Positions 35,794 through 44,715 of a stretch of DNA of 61,825 nt are shown in pieces; position 1 is the stretch's first letter, and each line of letters starts with the position of its first letter. Where the stretch lies: assembly GCA_964556705.1 (NCBI GenBank), contig CAZKXX010000008.1, forward strand, positions 1-61,825, in the 5' to 3' direction. The position numbers were made by a program, and so were the translations under genes. The notes under the pieces are model-generated. The model was not told where the DNA came from and made no database searches. It saw only the letters and a list, made by a program, of their open reading frames with translations. This DNA comes from CAZKXX01 sp964556705 (lineage in GTDB: Bacteria; Acidobacteriota; Terriglobia; UBA7540).

Positions 35794-37263
35794 ATGGAAC
35801 CCTGCAAAGAATGTGACCTGATGCTGACCCGGCGGCAGCTCTTCGGCCGCACGGCGACGGGCATCGGCATCGCGGCGCTCGCCTCGCTGCTGAATCCCCG
35901 ACTCTTCGCCTCCGACGGTTCCTCCGCAGGGGACCCTCAGACGGGCGGACTGGCGGGCCTGCCCCATTTCGCGCCACGTGCCAGGCGAGTCATCTTCCTT
36001 CATCAGTCCGGCGCGCCTTCGCAGATTGAGCTGTTCGACCACAAGCCGCGGCTCCACGAACTGCTGGGAACCGAATTGCCGGAGTCGGTGCGCATGGGAC
36101 AGCGCATCACCGGTATGACGTCCGGGCAGGACCGCCTTCCCGTGGCCCCTTCGATTTTCAAATTCCAGCGCTGCGGCGAGTCGGGCGCCGAGTTCAGCGA
36201 ACTGCTGCCGCACCACGCCAGGATCGCGGACGACATCACAATCATCAAGTCGCTGCACACGGAGGCGATCAACCACGACCCGGCGATTACGTTCATCCAG
36301 ACCGGCTTTCAACAGCCGGGCCGGCCGAGCATGGGCGCCTGGGTCAGCTACGGGCTGGGGAGCGAGAACCAGAACCTTCCCGCCTTCGTCGTGCTGCTTT
36401 CGCAGGCGCAGGCGCTGAACACCGACCAGCCGCTGTTTTCGCGGCTGTGGTCGAGCGGCTTCCTGCCCTCGCGCTTTCAGGGCGTGCGCTTCCGCGCCGG
36501 CAGCGACGCCGTGCTTTACCTGGCCGACCCGCCGGGAATCGACGCGACTTCCCGCCGGCGCATGCTCGACGTGGTGGGCGCCATCAACCGCCTGCGCTAC
36601 GAAGCTTTCGGCGATCCCGAAATCTCGACGCGCATCGCGCAGTACGAGATGGCTTACCGGATGCAAACTTCGGTGCCCGCGCTGACGGACCTCTCGGACG
36701 AGCCCGAACACATCTTTGAGCTTTACGGTCCGGACTCGCGCCGGCCGGGGACCTACGCGGCGAACTGCCTGATGGCGCGGCGGCTGGCGGAGCGCGGCGT
36801 GCGTTTCATCCAGCTTTACCACCGCGGCTGGGACCAGCACGCCGACCTGCCGCGCGACATCGCGCTGCAATGCCGCGGAGTGGACCAGCCTTCGGCGGCG
36901 CTGGTGCTCGACCTCAAGCAGCGCGGCATGCTCGACGACACGCTGGTCGTCTGGGGCGGCGAGTTCGGCCGCACCGTCTATTGCCAGGGCAAGCTGACGC
37001 CCACCAACTACGGCCGCGATCATCATCCGCGCTGCTTCACGATGTGGCTGGCGGGCGGCGGCATCCGTCGCGGCTTCACGCTCGGGGAGACCGACGACTT
37101 CTGCTACAACATCGTCTCCGATCCCGTCCACGTCCACGACCTTCAGGCCACCATCCTCCATTGCCTCGGTATCGACCACACGCGCCTGACTTTCAAATAC
37201 CAGGGGCGGCACCATCGCCTGACGGACGTCGCCGGCGACGTGGTGACAAAGATTCTGGCGTGA
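35794..37263 (+). CDS. DUF1501 family protein, Tat-exported
   Basis: 489 residues, three bases after the PSD1 stop. A twin-arginine signal is present at LTRRQLFGRTATGIGIAALA. The core carries FLHQSGAPSQIELFDHKPRL, GWDQHADLP, and TLVVWGGEFGRTVYCQGKLT with DHHPRCFTMWLAGGG, the phosphatase/sulfatase-like metal-site segments of DUF1501. It almost always accompanies PSD1 proteins and is assumed to be a periplasmic hydrolase working with them. Length and order are normal for the family. Confidence 0.9.
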   Translation: MEPCKECDLMLTRRQLFGRTATGIGIAALASLLNPRLFASDGSSAGDPQTGGLAGLPHFAPRARRVIFLHQSGAPSQIELFDHKPRLHELLGTELPESVRMGQRITGMTSGQDRLPVAPSIFKFQRCGESGAEFSELLPHHARIADDITIIKSLHTEAINHDPAITFIQTGFQQPGRPSMGAWVSYGLGSENQNLPAFVVLLSQAQALNTDQPLFSRLWSSGFLPSRFQGVRFRAGSDAVLYLADPPGIDATSRRRMLDVVGAINRLRYEAFGDPEISTRIAQYEMAYRMQTSVPALTDLSDEPEHIFELYGPDSRRPGTYAANCLMARRLAERGVRFIQLYHRGWDQHADLPRDIALQCRGVDQPSAALVLDLKQRGMLDDTLVVWGGEFGRTVYCQGKLTPTNYGRDHHPRCFTMWLAGGGIRRGFTLGETDDFCYNIVSDPVHVHDLQATILHCLGIDHTRLTFKYQGRHHRLTDVAGDVVTKILA

Positions 37264-37318
37264 GTCGGCCGCCCATTCGACCCACGATCACGAACCGGAG
37301 CACGGCCGGGCGGCCCTG

Positions 37319-37327
37319 TGGCATAAT
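37319..37327 (+). promoter_or_regulatory. Extended -10 promoter candidate
   Basis: TGGCATAAT (TG-n-CATAAT) without a -35, 55 bp before the isomerase ATG. Suggests that the isomerase can be expressed apart from PSD1-DUF1501. Confidence 0.35.
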
Positions 37328-37381
37328 CCCACCGTCCGCATTCAGACCTGTGAAAGCCATGGCGTGAGGGAGGCAAAAACG

Positions 37382-38275
37382 ATGAGTTCACGACGCGCAT
37401 TTCTAGGCACGATGGGGGCCGCAATCTTCGGTTCGAAGCTGGCCCACGCCGGCGCGCTCGGGTGGGCCGCGGCGGCCGCGCCCGAGCATCACCGCTCGTT
37501 CACCGGGCCGTTTGGGATTCAGCTCTACAGCCTGCGGGCGCAACTTGCCAAAGACGTTCCGGGCTCGCTCAAGCACATTCGCGACGCGGGCTACACCGAC
37601 GTCGAGACCGCGGGCTTCTACAACCTCTCCGCCGCCGAATTCAAGAAGCAGCTCGACCAGGCGGGGCTGAAGTGCACCGGCATGCACGGCGGAGACGACA
37701 ACCGTTTTCGCAACCAGTTCGACCAGATCGTCGCCGAAGCCAAAGTTCTCAAGCCCGATTACGTCCTCTGTCCATGGGTCGGCGAGCAGCGCCGAAAGGA
37801 CGCGGAAGGGTGCCAACGCGTCGCCGGGGAGTTCAACGCCTGGGGCAAGAAACTTCAGGAAGCGGGTTTCCGCTTCGCGTTTCATAACCACGACGCGGAG
37901 TTCAAACCCGTCGGCGATTCGACGGCGATGGACATCTTCATCCAGGAATCGGACCCGGAGCTCGTCTTCTTCGAACTGGACCTTTTCTGGGTGAAGCGCG
38001 CGGGCGTGGACCCGGCCGAGTACTTGCGGAAATATCCCGGACGAACGAAGCTCGTTCATCTCAAGGACATCGAAAAAGACCGGCCGCTCGGCGACTTCAA
38101 GCCCACGCCGACGGAGTGGAACGTCCCGCTCGGCACGGGCCAGATTGACTGGCCGAAGACGCTCGCTGCCTGCGCCGATGTGGGCGTGACGCATTACTTC
38201 GTGGAAGACGAGAGCTCCAGCGCGCCGGAGCAGATCAAGCAGTCCATCGCATACCTGAAGAAGGTCCGGTTTTGA
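37382..38275 (+). CDS. Tat-exported xylose isomerase-like TIM-barrel sugar phosphate isomerase/epimerase
   Basis: 297 residues from ATG 37382 (GGGAGG eight bases upstream). Twin-arginine signal SSRRAFLGTMGAAIF. Then the AP-endonuclease/xylose isomerase-like TIM barrel: FGIQLYSLRAQLAKDVPGSL, GYTDVETAGFYNLS, FRFAFHNHDAEFKPV (metal His), LVFFELDLFWVKRAGVDPAE and TKLVHLKDIEKD, followed by LGTGQIDWPKTLAAC. Periplasmic members of this type are common next to PSD1/DUF1501 genes and act on sugars or inositol-like keto sugars. Substrate not resolved. Confidence 0.88.
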   Translation: MSSRRAFLGTMGAAIFGSKLAHAGALGWAAAAAPEHHRSFTGPFGIQLYSLRAQLAKDVPGSLKHIRDAGYTDVETAGFYNLSAAEFKKQLDQAGLKCTGMHGGDDNRFRNQFDQIVAEAKVLKPDYVLCPWVGEQRRKDAEGCQRVAGEFNAWGKKLQEAGFRFAFHNHDAEFKPVGDSTAMDIFIQESDPELVFFELDLFWVKRAGVDPAEYLRKYPGRTKLVHLKDIEKDRPLGDFKPTPTEWNVPLGTGQIDWPKTLAACADVGVTHYFVEDESSSAPEQIKQSIAYLKKVRF

Positions 38276-38353
38276 AACCTCCCGCGGGGGTGACGCGCCG
38301 CGGCCGCGCGCCCCTACTGGAATCCCGCGAGATGTGGTAGCCTAAAGGATGTG

Positions 38354-38381
38354 CCTCACGGGGTCGTGCGGCCCCGTGAGG
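38354..38381 (+). promoter_or_regulatory. Hairpin that sequesters the rpe ribosome-binding site
   Basis: CCTCACGGGG and CCCCGTGAGG form a perfect 10-bp stem around an 8-nt loop. The only Shine-Dalgarno-like sequence before the rpe ATG (GAGGA, 38378-38382) is in the 3' arm, so folding would block initiation. Confidence 0.5.
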
Positions 38382-38391
38382 ACACGCTTTT

Positions 38392-39072
38392 ATGGCTTTG
38401 ATTGCGCCTTCCTTGCTGGCGGCGGACTTCGCCCGTTTGGGTGAGGCCTTGCAGACCATCCAGGCGGCGGGCGCGACGATGGTGCACGTGGACGTGATGG
38501 ACGGGCACTTCGCCCCGGACATCACCGTAGGCCAGCCGGTGCTGAAAAGCCTGCGCAAGGCCACCGACCTGGTGCTCGAGGTTCACCTGCTGGTCGAGCG
38601 CCCCGAGCGGTACGCGGCGGAATTCATCGACCTCGGCGCCGACCGCGTGGCCGTGCACGCCGAGGCCACGCCGCAACTCCATCGCGCCGTTGAAGAGGTT
38701 CGCGCGCGCGGCGCCAAGGTGGGGGCGGCGCTCAACCCGGCCACGCCGCTCGAAGCCATCGGCGGCGTGCTCGACAGCCTCGATTTTGTGACGCTGCTCA
38801 CCGCCGACGCCGGGCTGGAAGAACGGCCGTTTGTGGCGTCGAGCGTGGCCAGGCTTCGCGCCGCGGCGGATCTGCGCGCTTCGCGCCGGCTCGATTTCGC
38901 GCTGGAAGTCGAAGGCGGCGTGGGGCTCGAAAACCTGGAAGAGCTGGTCCGCGCCGGGGCGGACATCCTCGTGGCCGGTTCTTCCATCTTTAAGAAGAGT
39001 GGCGACCCTCGGGCGAGGCTCGAGGAGATGGTCCGGCGCGCGGCCACGGCCCGCGTCAGTTCCACGGCCTAG
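38392..39072 (+). CDS. rpe: Ribulose-phosphate 3-epimerase homologue with altered active site
   Basis: 226 residues. Strand 1-2 features match RPE: APSLLAADFARLGE, MVHVDVMDGHFAPDITVG (His32, Asp34), and EVHLLVERPERY (His65); NPATPLEAI is also normal. Two key places differ. The phosphate/catalytic loop that normally reads MSVNPGFGGQ is VTLLTADAGLEERPF, and the catalytic Asp in VDGG is Glu174 (LEVEGGVGLENL). The terminal phosphate site LVAGSSIFKKSGDPR is kept. So it is either a divergent RPE or an epimerase with a shifted substrate. The start is preceded by a hairpin and followed by bamD 33 bp downstream of the stop. Confidence 0.75.
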   Translation: MALIAPSLLAADFARLGEALQTIQAAGATMVHVDVMDGHFAPDITVGQPVLKSLRKATDLVLEVHLLVERPERYAAEFIDLGADRVAVHAEATPQLHRAVEEVRARGAKVGAALNPATPLEAIGGVLDSLDFVTLLTADAGLEERPFVASSVARLRAAADLRASRRLDFALEVEGGVGLENLEELVRAGADILVAGSSIFKKSGDPRARLEEMVRRAATARVSSTA

Positions 39073-39105
39073 CGAACGGGGCGCCTCGAAAGATTCAATC
39101 CGAAC

Positions 39106-40263
39106 GTGGGAACACAAGGTTTGATTCCTAAATCTCCAGTCGTCAGGCTTCTGGTTGTTTTCCTCGGTGTCCTCATTCTTTCCGGATGCCTCTTCCGGCG
39201 CAACCGCGCGCAGATGGAACCGCTCGACCCGGGCGAGCAGCCGGACAAAGTCCTCTACGAACGCGCCGTGCACGAAATTGACCGCGGGCGGTACGAGGTC
39301 GGCCGGCTGACGCTTCAGACGCTCATCAACACCTATCCCGACAGCGAATTCCTGGCCAAAGCGAAGCTGGCGATTGCCGACTCGTACTACAACGAGGGCG
39401 GCGTCTCCGGACTCACCCAGGCCGAAGCCGAGTACAAGGACTTCATCACCTTCTTCCCGACGGCGCCCGAGGCGCCTGACGCGCAGTACAAGGCGGCGCT
39501 GGCGCGCTTCCGGATGATGGGCAAGCCCGACCGCGACCGCAGCGAAGCCAAGATGGCGGAAGCCGAACTGAAAGAGTTTCTGCTGAAGTATCCGGACAAC
39601 CCGCTGATGCCGCGCGTCAAGGCCCGGCTCCGCCAGGTGCAGGAAGTGCTGGCGCAGGGCGAGTTCGGCATCGCGCGCCTGTATTTCCAGCGGGGGGCGA
39701 ACCGGGCGGCCAAGGCGCGGTTCGAAGAAATCGCCGTCCGCTATCCCAACTTCAGCCGCGCCGACGATGCCCTCTGGCTTCTGGGCCAGACGCTCGAGCG
39801 GCTTCGCGCCCCCGACGCGGCTTCCCACTACTACGCGCGCGTCATCACCGAGCATCCGCTCAGCCCGCGCGCCGAATCGGCCAAAGAGCGGCTGAACCAT
39901 CTTGAGAAACCCATTCCCACGCCCACGCGAGCCATGCTGGCCCGCGCCGAGGCCGACGCGCACAAATACTCGCGCCGCCGCCGCGATATCCTGCAACGCA
40001 TCGGCGGCATCTTTTCGAGCGCGCCGAACACCAGCATGACGCGGCGCGGCCCGGTGCGGCTCGGCATGCCGCCGCCCGAGGGAGTTGAAGTGGCCACGAC
40101 GCCCCCGACCGAAAGCGTCGGGGGCACCGGAACGCTGGTCGTCAAGCCGGTGGGCCAGGAGGCGCTGAAAGAGGGCACGCCCGTTCCCGCCACGCCCCCC
40201 GGCGACGGCGCTGAAGGCTCGTCCGAAACGCCTCCGCAGGAACCCGGGCAGCCCGAACCCTGA
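39106..40263 (+). CDS. bamD: Outer membrane assembly lipoprotein BamD
   Basis: 385 residues from GTG 39106 (TTG 39121 is an alternative). Signal peptide and lipobox VVFLGVLILSGC give an N-acyl Cys. TPR-like repeats follow: LYERAVHEIDRGRYEVGRLT, SEFLAKAKLAIADSYYNEGG, EAEYKDFITFFPTAPEAPDA, ARFEEIAVRYPNFSRADDAL, as in BamD/YfiO. The C-terminal ~110 residues are Pro/Thr-rich and disordered, longer than in E. coli. BamD is the essential partner of BamA in beta-barrel insertion. A 33-bp gap after rpe suggests linkage. Confidence 0.85.
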   Translation: MGTQGLIPKSPVVRLLVVFLGVLILSGCLFRRNRAQMEPLDPGEQPDKVLYERAVHEIDRGRYEVGRLTLQTLINTYPDSEFLAKAKLAIADSYYNEGGVSGLTQAEAEYKDFITFFPTAPEAPDAQYKAALARFRMMGKPDRDRSEAKMAEAELKEFLLKYPDNPLMPRVKARLRQVQEVLAQGEFGIARLYFQRGANRAAKARFEEIAVRYPNFSRADDALWLLGQTLERLRAPDAASHYYARVITEHPLSPRAESAKERLNHLEKPIPTPTRAMLARAEADAHKYSRRRRDILQRIGGIFSSAPNTSMTRRGPVRLGMPPPEGVEVATTPPTESVGGTGTLVVKPVGQEALKEGTPVPATPPGDGAEGSSETPPQEPGQPEP

Positions 40264-40458
40264 CAGACCAGCGTTCGTACTTCAAACGTTGAGATTCGCC
40301 CCGGGGGCCGGACGCCGGGCCGGGGCTTGCGGGCCCCGATTGCCCCACCGAGCATCAAGCGGTCGCGTGTTGATTGGTTCTATAACACTCCCCGCTTCCC
40401 AAAGCGCGCCTTGCCCCTCCAGTCTTTCGCAACCCTGTGATCCGCAAACGTTTGTTCC

Positions 40459-40487
40459 TTGACTTCGCCCGCCCAAAGTGGTATCTG
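40459..40487 (+). promoter_or_regulatory. Promoter of the response regulator gene
   Basis: TTGACT, 17 bp, TATCTG, 40 bp before the GTG start. The rest of the 40264-40527 gap shows no gene. Confidence 0.45.
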
Positions 40488-40527
40488 TCAGCGAGTTCGG
40501 TCGGCTACCAACATCCGGAGGCACGGC

Positions 40528-41688
40528 GTGGGACGCACCGTCCTGGTCGCGGACGACAGCCCGAGCATTCAGAACAAGGCCAAGGGGATCCTGACCGGGG
40601 AAGGGCTTGAGGTCGTGACCGTTTCGAACGGCGTCGCGGCCATCAAGAAGCTCCCGCAGGTCAAACCCCTGCTGGTGCTCGCCGACGTCTCCATGCCCGG
40701 CAAAGACGGCTACGAAGTCTGCGAGTTTGTGAAGAACTCGGCGGAACTGGCCCACGTTCCCGTGGTCCTCATCTTCAGCGAAATCGAGCCCTACGACGAG
40801 ACGCGCGGCCGCCGCGCGGGCGCCAACGGCACCATCCAGAAACGCTCGGCCGTGGACCCCTTCGACCAGGAAGAACTGGTTTCGACGGTCAACCGCTTCC
40901 TGGCGCAGTCGGAAGCGGCAGCCCCCCAAGCTGCGCCGCCTCCTCCGCCCCTGCCGGAATCTTCCCTCGTCAACGAGCCGGTGGATGAGGAGCCCGTCGT
41001 CGGAACGTTCCAGCAAACCGACGATGTGGGACCGATTTCGGCCGACGTGGCCTTTGGCGATACGGCCTTCGAAGAACCCGCCGCGCCCGCAGGTTTTGAC
41101 ACGTTCATGCCCGCCGAGAGCGCGCCGCAAGCGGCCCCTGCCGCCGGACCGTCCACTTTCGAGTCGCCTTGGGCGCAGGAACAGGCCGCACCCGAGCCCC
41201 CCGCGCGGATTGATGAAGTCCCGCTCGCGGCCGAGCCGGCCTTCGGCGAAGCTCCCGCAGCCGAGCCCGAGCCGCCGCCCGAGCAGACCATGGTCTTCCG
41301 AGCTCCGGTGGAAATCGCCGAGCCCATCCTAAGCGACGAATTCACGGCTTCCGAGCAGGAGCCGCGCTCGGTGCTGGAATCGGCGGAAGCCGCGGCGCAA
41401 GAGGAAGTGGCCGCCAGCTCGCTCGACAGCTACTCGCTCACCGACGCCGCCTCCGGCCACGTGCGCTTTGCTCCGGGCGAGGAGGCCGCCACACCCGTCG
41501 AAGCCGAACCCGAAATCGCGCCCTCCGGCCCCGTCTTCGACCGCAACTGGATCTATTCGATCGTCCATCGCGTGGTCGTCAAAATGTCTCCGCCGGCGCT
41601 GCCCGCGGCCACCGTCGAAGAAATGGCCAACCGGCTCACTGACGAAATCCTCGCCGACCTGAACACCGAAGCCGGCGGAAATCCGTAA
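40528..41688 (+). CDS. Response regulator with long acidic linker and C-terminal conserved helix block
   Basis: 386 residues from GTG 40528 (GGAGG six bases upstream). Residues 1-125 are a receiver domain: TVLVADDSPSIQNKAKGILT, LLVLADVSMPGKDGYEVCEF with the phospho-accepting Asp, and the Lys switch in GTIQKRSA. Then ~200 residues of Pro/Ala/Glu-rich linker, and a conserved end FDRNWIYSIVHRVVVKMSPP with VEEMANRLTDEILADLNTE. There is no DNA-binding domain. Layout is like FrzS/AglZ-type polarity or motility regulators, but specific homology is not evident. No histidine kinase is near. Confidence 0.75.
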   Translation: MGRTVLVADDSPSIQNKAKGILTGEGLEVVTVSNGVAAIKKLPQVKPLLVLADVSMPGKDGYEVCEFVKNSAELAHVPVVLIFSEIEPYDETRGRRAGANGTIQKRSAVDPFDQEELVSTVNRFLAQSEAAAPQAAPPPPPLPESSLVNEPVDEEPVVGTFQQTDDVGPISADVAFGDTAFEEPAAPAGFDTFMPAESAPQAAPAAGPSTFESPWAQEQAAPEPPARIDEVPLAAEPAFGEAPAAEPEPPPEQTMVFRAPVEIAEPILSDEFTASEQEPRSVLESAEAAAQEEVAASSLDSYSLTDAASGHVRFAPGEEAATPVEAEPEIAPSGPVFDRNWIYSIVHRVVVKMSPPALPAATVEEMANRLTDEILADLNTEAGGNP

Positions 41689-41699
41689 ACCGCCGTTTC

Positions 41700-41785
41700 T
41701 CGCCAGTTCTTCGCTCCTTGCCAGTCCCTGACCGCCAGCTCCCAACCCCTTGCTTTCAGTTTCTCAGTCCAGAGTCCTTGCAGCC
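41700..41785. repeat. Degenerate heptad repeat array
   Basis: A run of C/T-rich units with 7-nt spacing between repeated CAG and CAA (TTGCCAG, CCGCCAG, CTTTCAG). It is less regular than the other arrays, in the gap before the valS promoter. Confidence 0.35.
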
Positions 41786-41841
41786 GGGGCAGGCGTTCGT
41801 CGCACCGGCGGACTCACCCCGACCAGGACGGCCCGCCGAAT

Positions 41842-41870
41842 TTGACTCACCCTCCCCCTGCCGTTATAGT
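41842..41870 (+). promoter_or_regulatory. Strong sigma70-type promoter of the valS operon
   Basis: TTGACT, exactly 17 bp, TATAGT, followed by a leader of ~40 nt to the valS GTG at 41917. Confidence 0.75.
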
Positions 41871-41916
41871 AGTTTGATTTCAAGCCTTTTGCGGGCGCGG
41901 CTGGGAGCGAGGGCGC

Positions 41917-44712
41917 GTGGAACGCGAGATCCCCAAGGTCTATTCCCCGGACGAAATCGAGCCGAAGTGGGCGCGTGCCTGGGTTGAGCAGCAGCTTTAC
42001 CGCCCCTCCGGCGACCCTTCGCGCCCGCGCTTCTGCCTCACGATTCCCCCGCCCAACATCACCGGCTCCTTGCACATGGGGCACATGCTCGAGCACACGG
42101 AAATCGACATCCTGATGCGCTGGCATCGGATGCGCGGCCAGGACGTGCTGTGGCTGCCCGGCACCGACCACGCCTCGATCGCCACTCAGATGATCGTCGA
42201 GCAGGAGCTGGGCCGCGAGGCGCTGAAGGACGATCCCAAAGCCACGGTGAGCGACTGGCGGCGGGCGGGACGCCTCGAACGGCTGAAGATCGGCCCGGAA
42301 AAATTCGTCGAGCGGTGCAAGCGCTGGAAAGAAGAAAACGGCGGGACGATTCGCCGGCAGATGGAGCGGCTGGGCGCGTCAGTGGACTGGACGCGCGACC
42401 GCTACACGATGGACGACGCCTATTCGCGCGCCGTGCTGGAAGTTTTCGTGCGCCTCTACGAAGAGGGCTTCATCTATCGCGGCAAGTACATCGTCAACTG
42501 GTGTCCGCGCTGCGGCACGGCGGTCTCCGACCTGGAAGTGGTCCACGAAGAGCGGCAAAGCCATCTGTGGACCATCCGATATCCTTTCGAGGACGGCTCG
42601 GGCTACCTGACGGTGGCGACGACGCGCCCGGAGACGATGCTGGGCGATACGGCCGTGGCCGTGAATCCCCACGACGACCGCTACCGCGCGGCGGTCGGCA
42701 AGAAAGTCTTACTGCCGCTTCTCAAGCGCGTGATTCCCATCGTCGCCGACGAGTTCGTGGACCCCGAGTTCGGCACGGGCGCCGTGAAGGTGACGCCCGC
42801 GCACGATCCGAACGACTTCGAGATCGCCCGGCGGCACAACCTGCCGAGCGTGGAAGTCATCGACGCCGAAGCGCGCATGACGGCAGAAGCCGGCCCCTAC
42901 AAAGGGCTCGACCGTTACGAAGCGCGCGCCGCCGTCGTCGAGGACCTGCGCGAGCAGGGGTTGCTCGAAAAAATCCAGGAGTACACGCTCGCCGTCGGCA
43001 CCTGCCAGCGCTGCAAGACGGTGGTCGAGCCGCTGCTTTCCACGCAGTGGTTCATGAAGATGAAGCCGCTCGCCGCGCCCGCCATCCGCGCGGTCGAAGA
43101 CGGCCGCATCCGCATCGTGCCGGAGAACTACCGCAAGATTTACCTCGACTGGATGTATAACATCCACGACTGGTGCGTCTCACGGCAGCTCTGGTGGGGC
43201 CACCGGCTGCCCGTGTGGTACTGCGACGGTTGCGGCGAAGCGATTGTGGCGCGCGAGACTCCGTCGGCCTGTCCGAAGTGCAAGACCGCCGCGTTGCGCG
43301 CCGAGACCGACGTCCTCGACACCTGGTTCAGCTCGGCGCTCTGGCCGTTCGCGACGCTCGGCTGGCCGGAAAAGACGCCCGACCTCGCCCGCTACTATCC
43401 GAACGACCTGATGATCATGGGCTTCGACATCCTCTTCTTCTGGGGCGCGAGGATGATCATGATGGGCCTGAAGTTCATGAACGACGTCCCCTTCCGCGAG
43501 CTCTACATTCACGCCCTCGTCCGCGACGCCGAAAAGCAGAAGATGTCGAAAACCAGGGGGAACGTGATTGACCCGCTCGAAGTGACCGAAAAATACGGCA
43601 CGGACGCCGTGCGCTTCGCGCTGGCGGTGAGCGCCGCACCCGGGACCGACATCGCCTTCAGCGTGGACAAGATCGAAGCGAACCGGAATTTTGCGAACAA
43701 GATCTGGAACGCCGGGCGCTTCATCCTGATGAACCTCGAAAAGCTCTCCGAATCGCACCGCGAAGCGCTGGGGCGGATGCGCGAGACCGCCTCCGACAAC
43801 GGTTTCGAGCGCGTGCCGGGCGCGCCGGAAATGGAACTCGCCGATCGCTGGATCTTTTCGCGTCTCGCCGCGGCCACGCGGCAGGTGAACGACGCGCTCG
43901 CGCACTACCGCTTCCACGAGGCCGCGCAGACCGTCTATCACTTCTTCTGGCACGATTTCTGCGACTGGTACCTGGAATGGGTGAAGCCGGAAATTACTTC
44001 CGGGGACAGCGGCGATTCTTCGCAGCCCGATGGCGGCGCGGCGACCCGAAAGTCCGCCGAGGCGGCGCCCGCGGCGTGGGCGAACCTGGTCCGTGTGTTC
44101 GACGCGTCGCTTCACCTGTTGCATCCGTTCATGCCCTTCATCACCGAGGAGCTGTGGCATCGCCTGCCGCGCGCGTCGCAGCGCCCTTCGATTTCGCTCG
44201 AGCGGTTCGAGCGCGCCAGCCCGCGCGCCTCGGACGAGGTGGCGGAGAAGCAGTTCGAAATCGTCCAGGAGCTCATCGTCGCGGCGCGCAACGCCAAGGC
44301 GGAACTGGGGCTGCAAAAGCAGAAGCCGCGGGCGCAGGTGGCGAGCGAAGACGTGCGGCTGCTCGACCTGTTTCACGCCCATGAGTCGAGCATCCTGCGG
44401 CTGGCGGCGCTTTCCGCGCTGGAATTTACGCGCGGGCGGCTGGCGGGAGAAGCCGTCGGCGTGCGACACGCGGCGGCGTTCGACGCGCGTCTGGTGAGCG
44501 AAGAGCGCGTCAACCACGACGCCGAGCGAAAACGGCTGCTGAAGGAAAAAGAAAAGCTCGAGCGCCAGCTCGAGCAGGCGAAGGCGCATCTCTCGAACAA
44601 GCAGTTCACGGAGCGCGCCCCGCGCGAGGTGGTGCGCGGCGTCGAAGCGCGGCACGCGGAGCTCGCCGAACACCTGCGCAAGGTCGTCGAATCCCTCGAA
44701 AGGCTGGGTTGA
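41917..44712 (+). CDS. valS: Valyl-tRNA synthetase
   Basis: 931 residues from GTG 41917. HIGH-type motif is PPPNITGSLHMGHM; KMSKS-type is KQKMSKTRGNVIDP. CP1 editing domain has YLTVATTRPETMLGDTAV and GTGAVKVTPAHDPND, and the post-transfer hydrolysis-site DFEIARRHNL. The C-terminal coiled coil (LLKEKEKLERQLEQAKAHLS) typical of ValRS ends the protein. It charges tRNA-Val. The nadC GTG is three bases after the stop, so the two are coupled, and nadC, birA and coaX follow on the same strand. Confidence 0.97.
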   Translation: MEREIPKVYSPDEIEPKWARAWVEQQLYRPSGDPSRPRFCLTIPPPNITGSLHMGHMLEHTEIDILMRWHRMRGQDVLWLPGTDHASIATQMIVEQELGREALKDDPKATVSDWRRAGRLERLKIGPEKFVERCKRWKEENGGTIRRQMERLGASVDWTRDRYTMDDAYSRAVLEVFVRLYEEGFIYRGKYIVNWCPRCGTAVSDLEVVHEERQSHLWTIRYPFEDGSGYLTVATTRPETMLGDTAVAVNPHDDRYRAAVGKKVLLPLLKRVIPIVADEFVDPEFGTGAVKVTPAHDPNDFEIARRHNLPSVEVIDAEARMTAEAGPYKGLDRYEARAAVVEDLREQGLLEKIQEYTLAVGTCQRCKTVVEPLLSTQWFMKMKPLAAPAIRAVEDGRIRIVPENYRKIYLDWMYNIHDWCVSRQLWWGHRLPVWYCDGCGEAIVARETPSACPKCKTAALRAETDVLDTWFSSALWPFATLGWPEKTPDLARYYPNDLMIMGFDILFFWGARMIMMGLKFMNDVPFRELYIHALVRDAEKQKMSKTRGNVIDPLEVTEKYGTDAVRFALAVSAAPGTDIAFSVDKIEANRNFANKIWNAGRFILMNLEKLSESHREALGRMRETASDNGFERVPGAPEMELADRWIFSRLAAATRQVNDALAHYRFHEAAQTVYHFFWHDFCDWYLEWVKPEITSGDSGDSSQPDGGAATRKSAEAAPAAWANLVRVFDASLHLLHPFMPFITEELWHRLPRASQRPSISLERFERASPRASDEVAEKQFEIVQELIVAARNAKAELGLQKQKPRAQVASEDVRLLDLFHAHESSILRLAALSALEFTRGRLAGEAVGVRHAAAFDARLVSEERVNHDAERKRLLKEKEKLERQLEQAKAHLSNKQFTERAPREVVRGVEARHAELAEHLRKVVESLERLG

Positions 44713-44715
44713 GCC

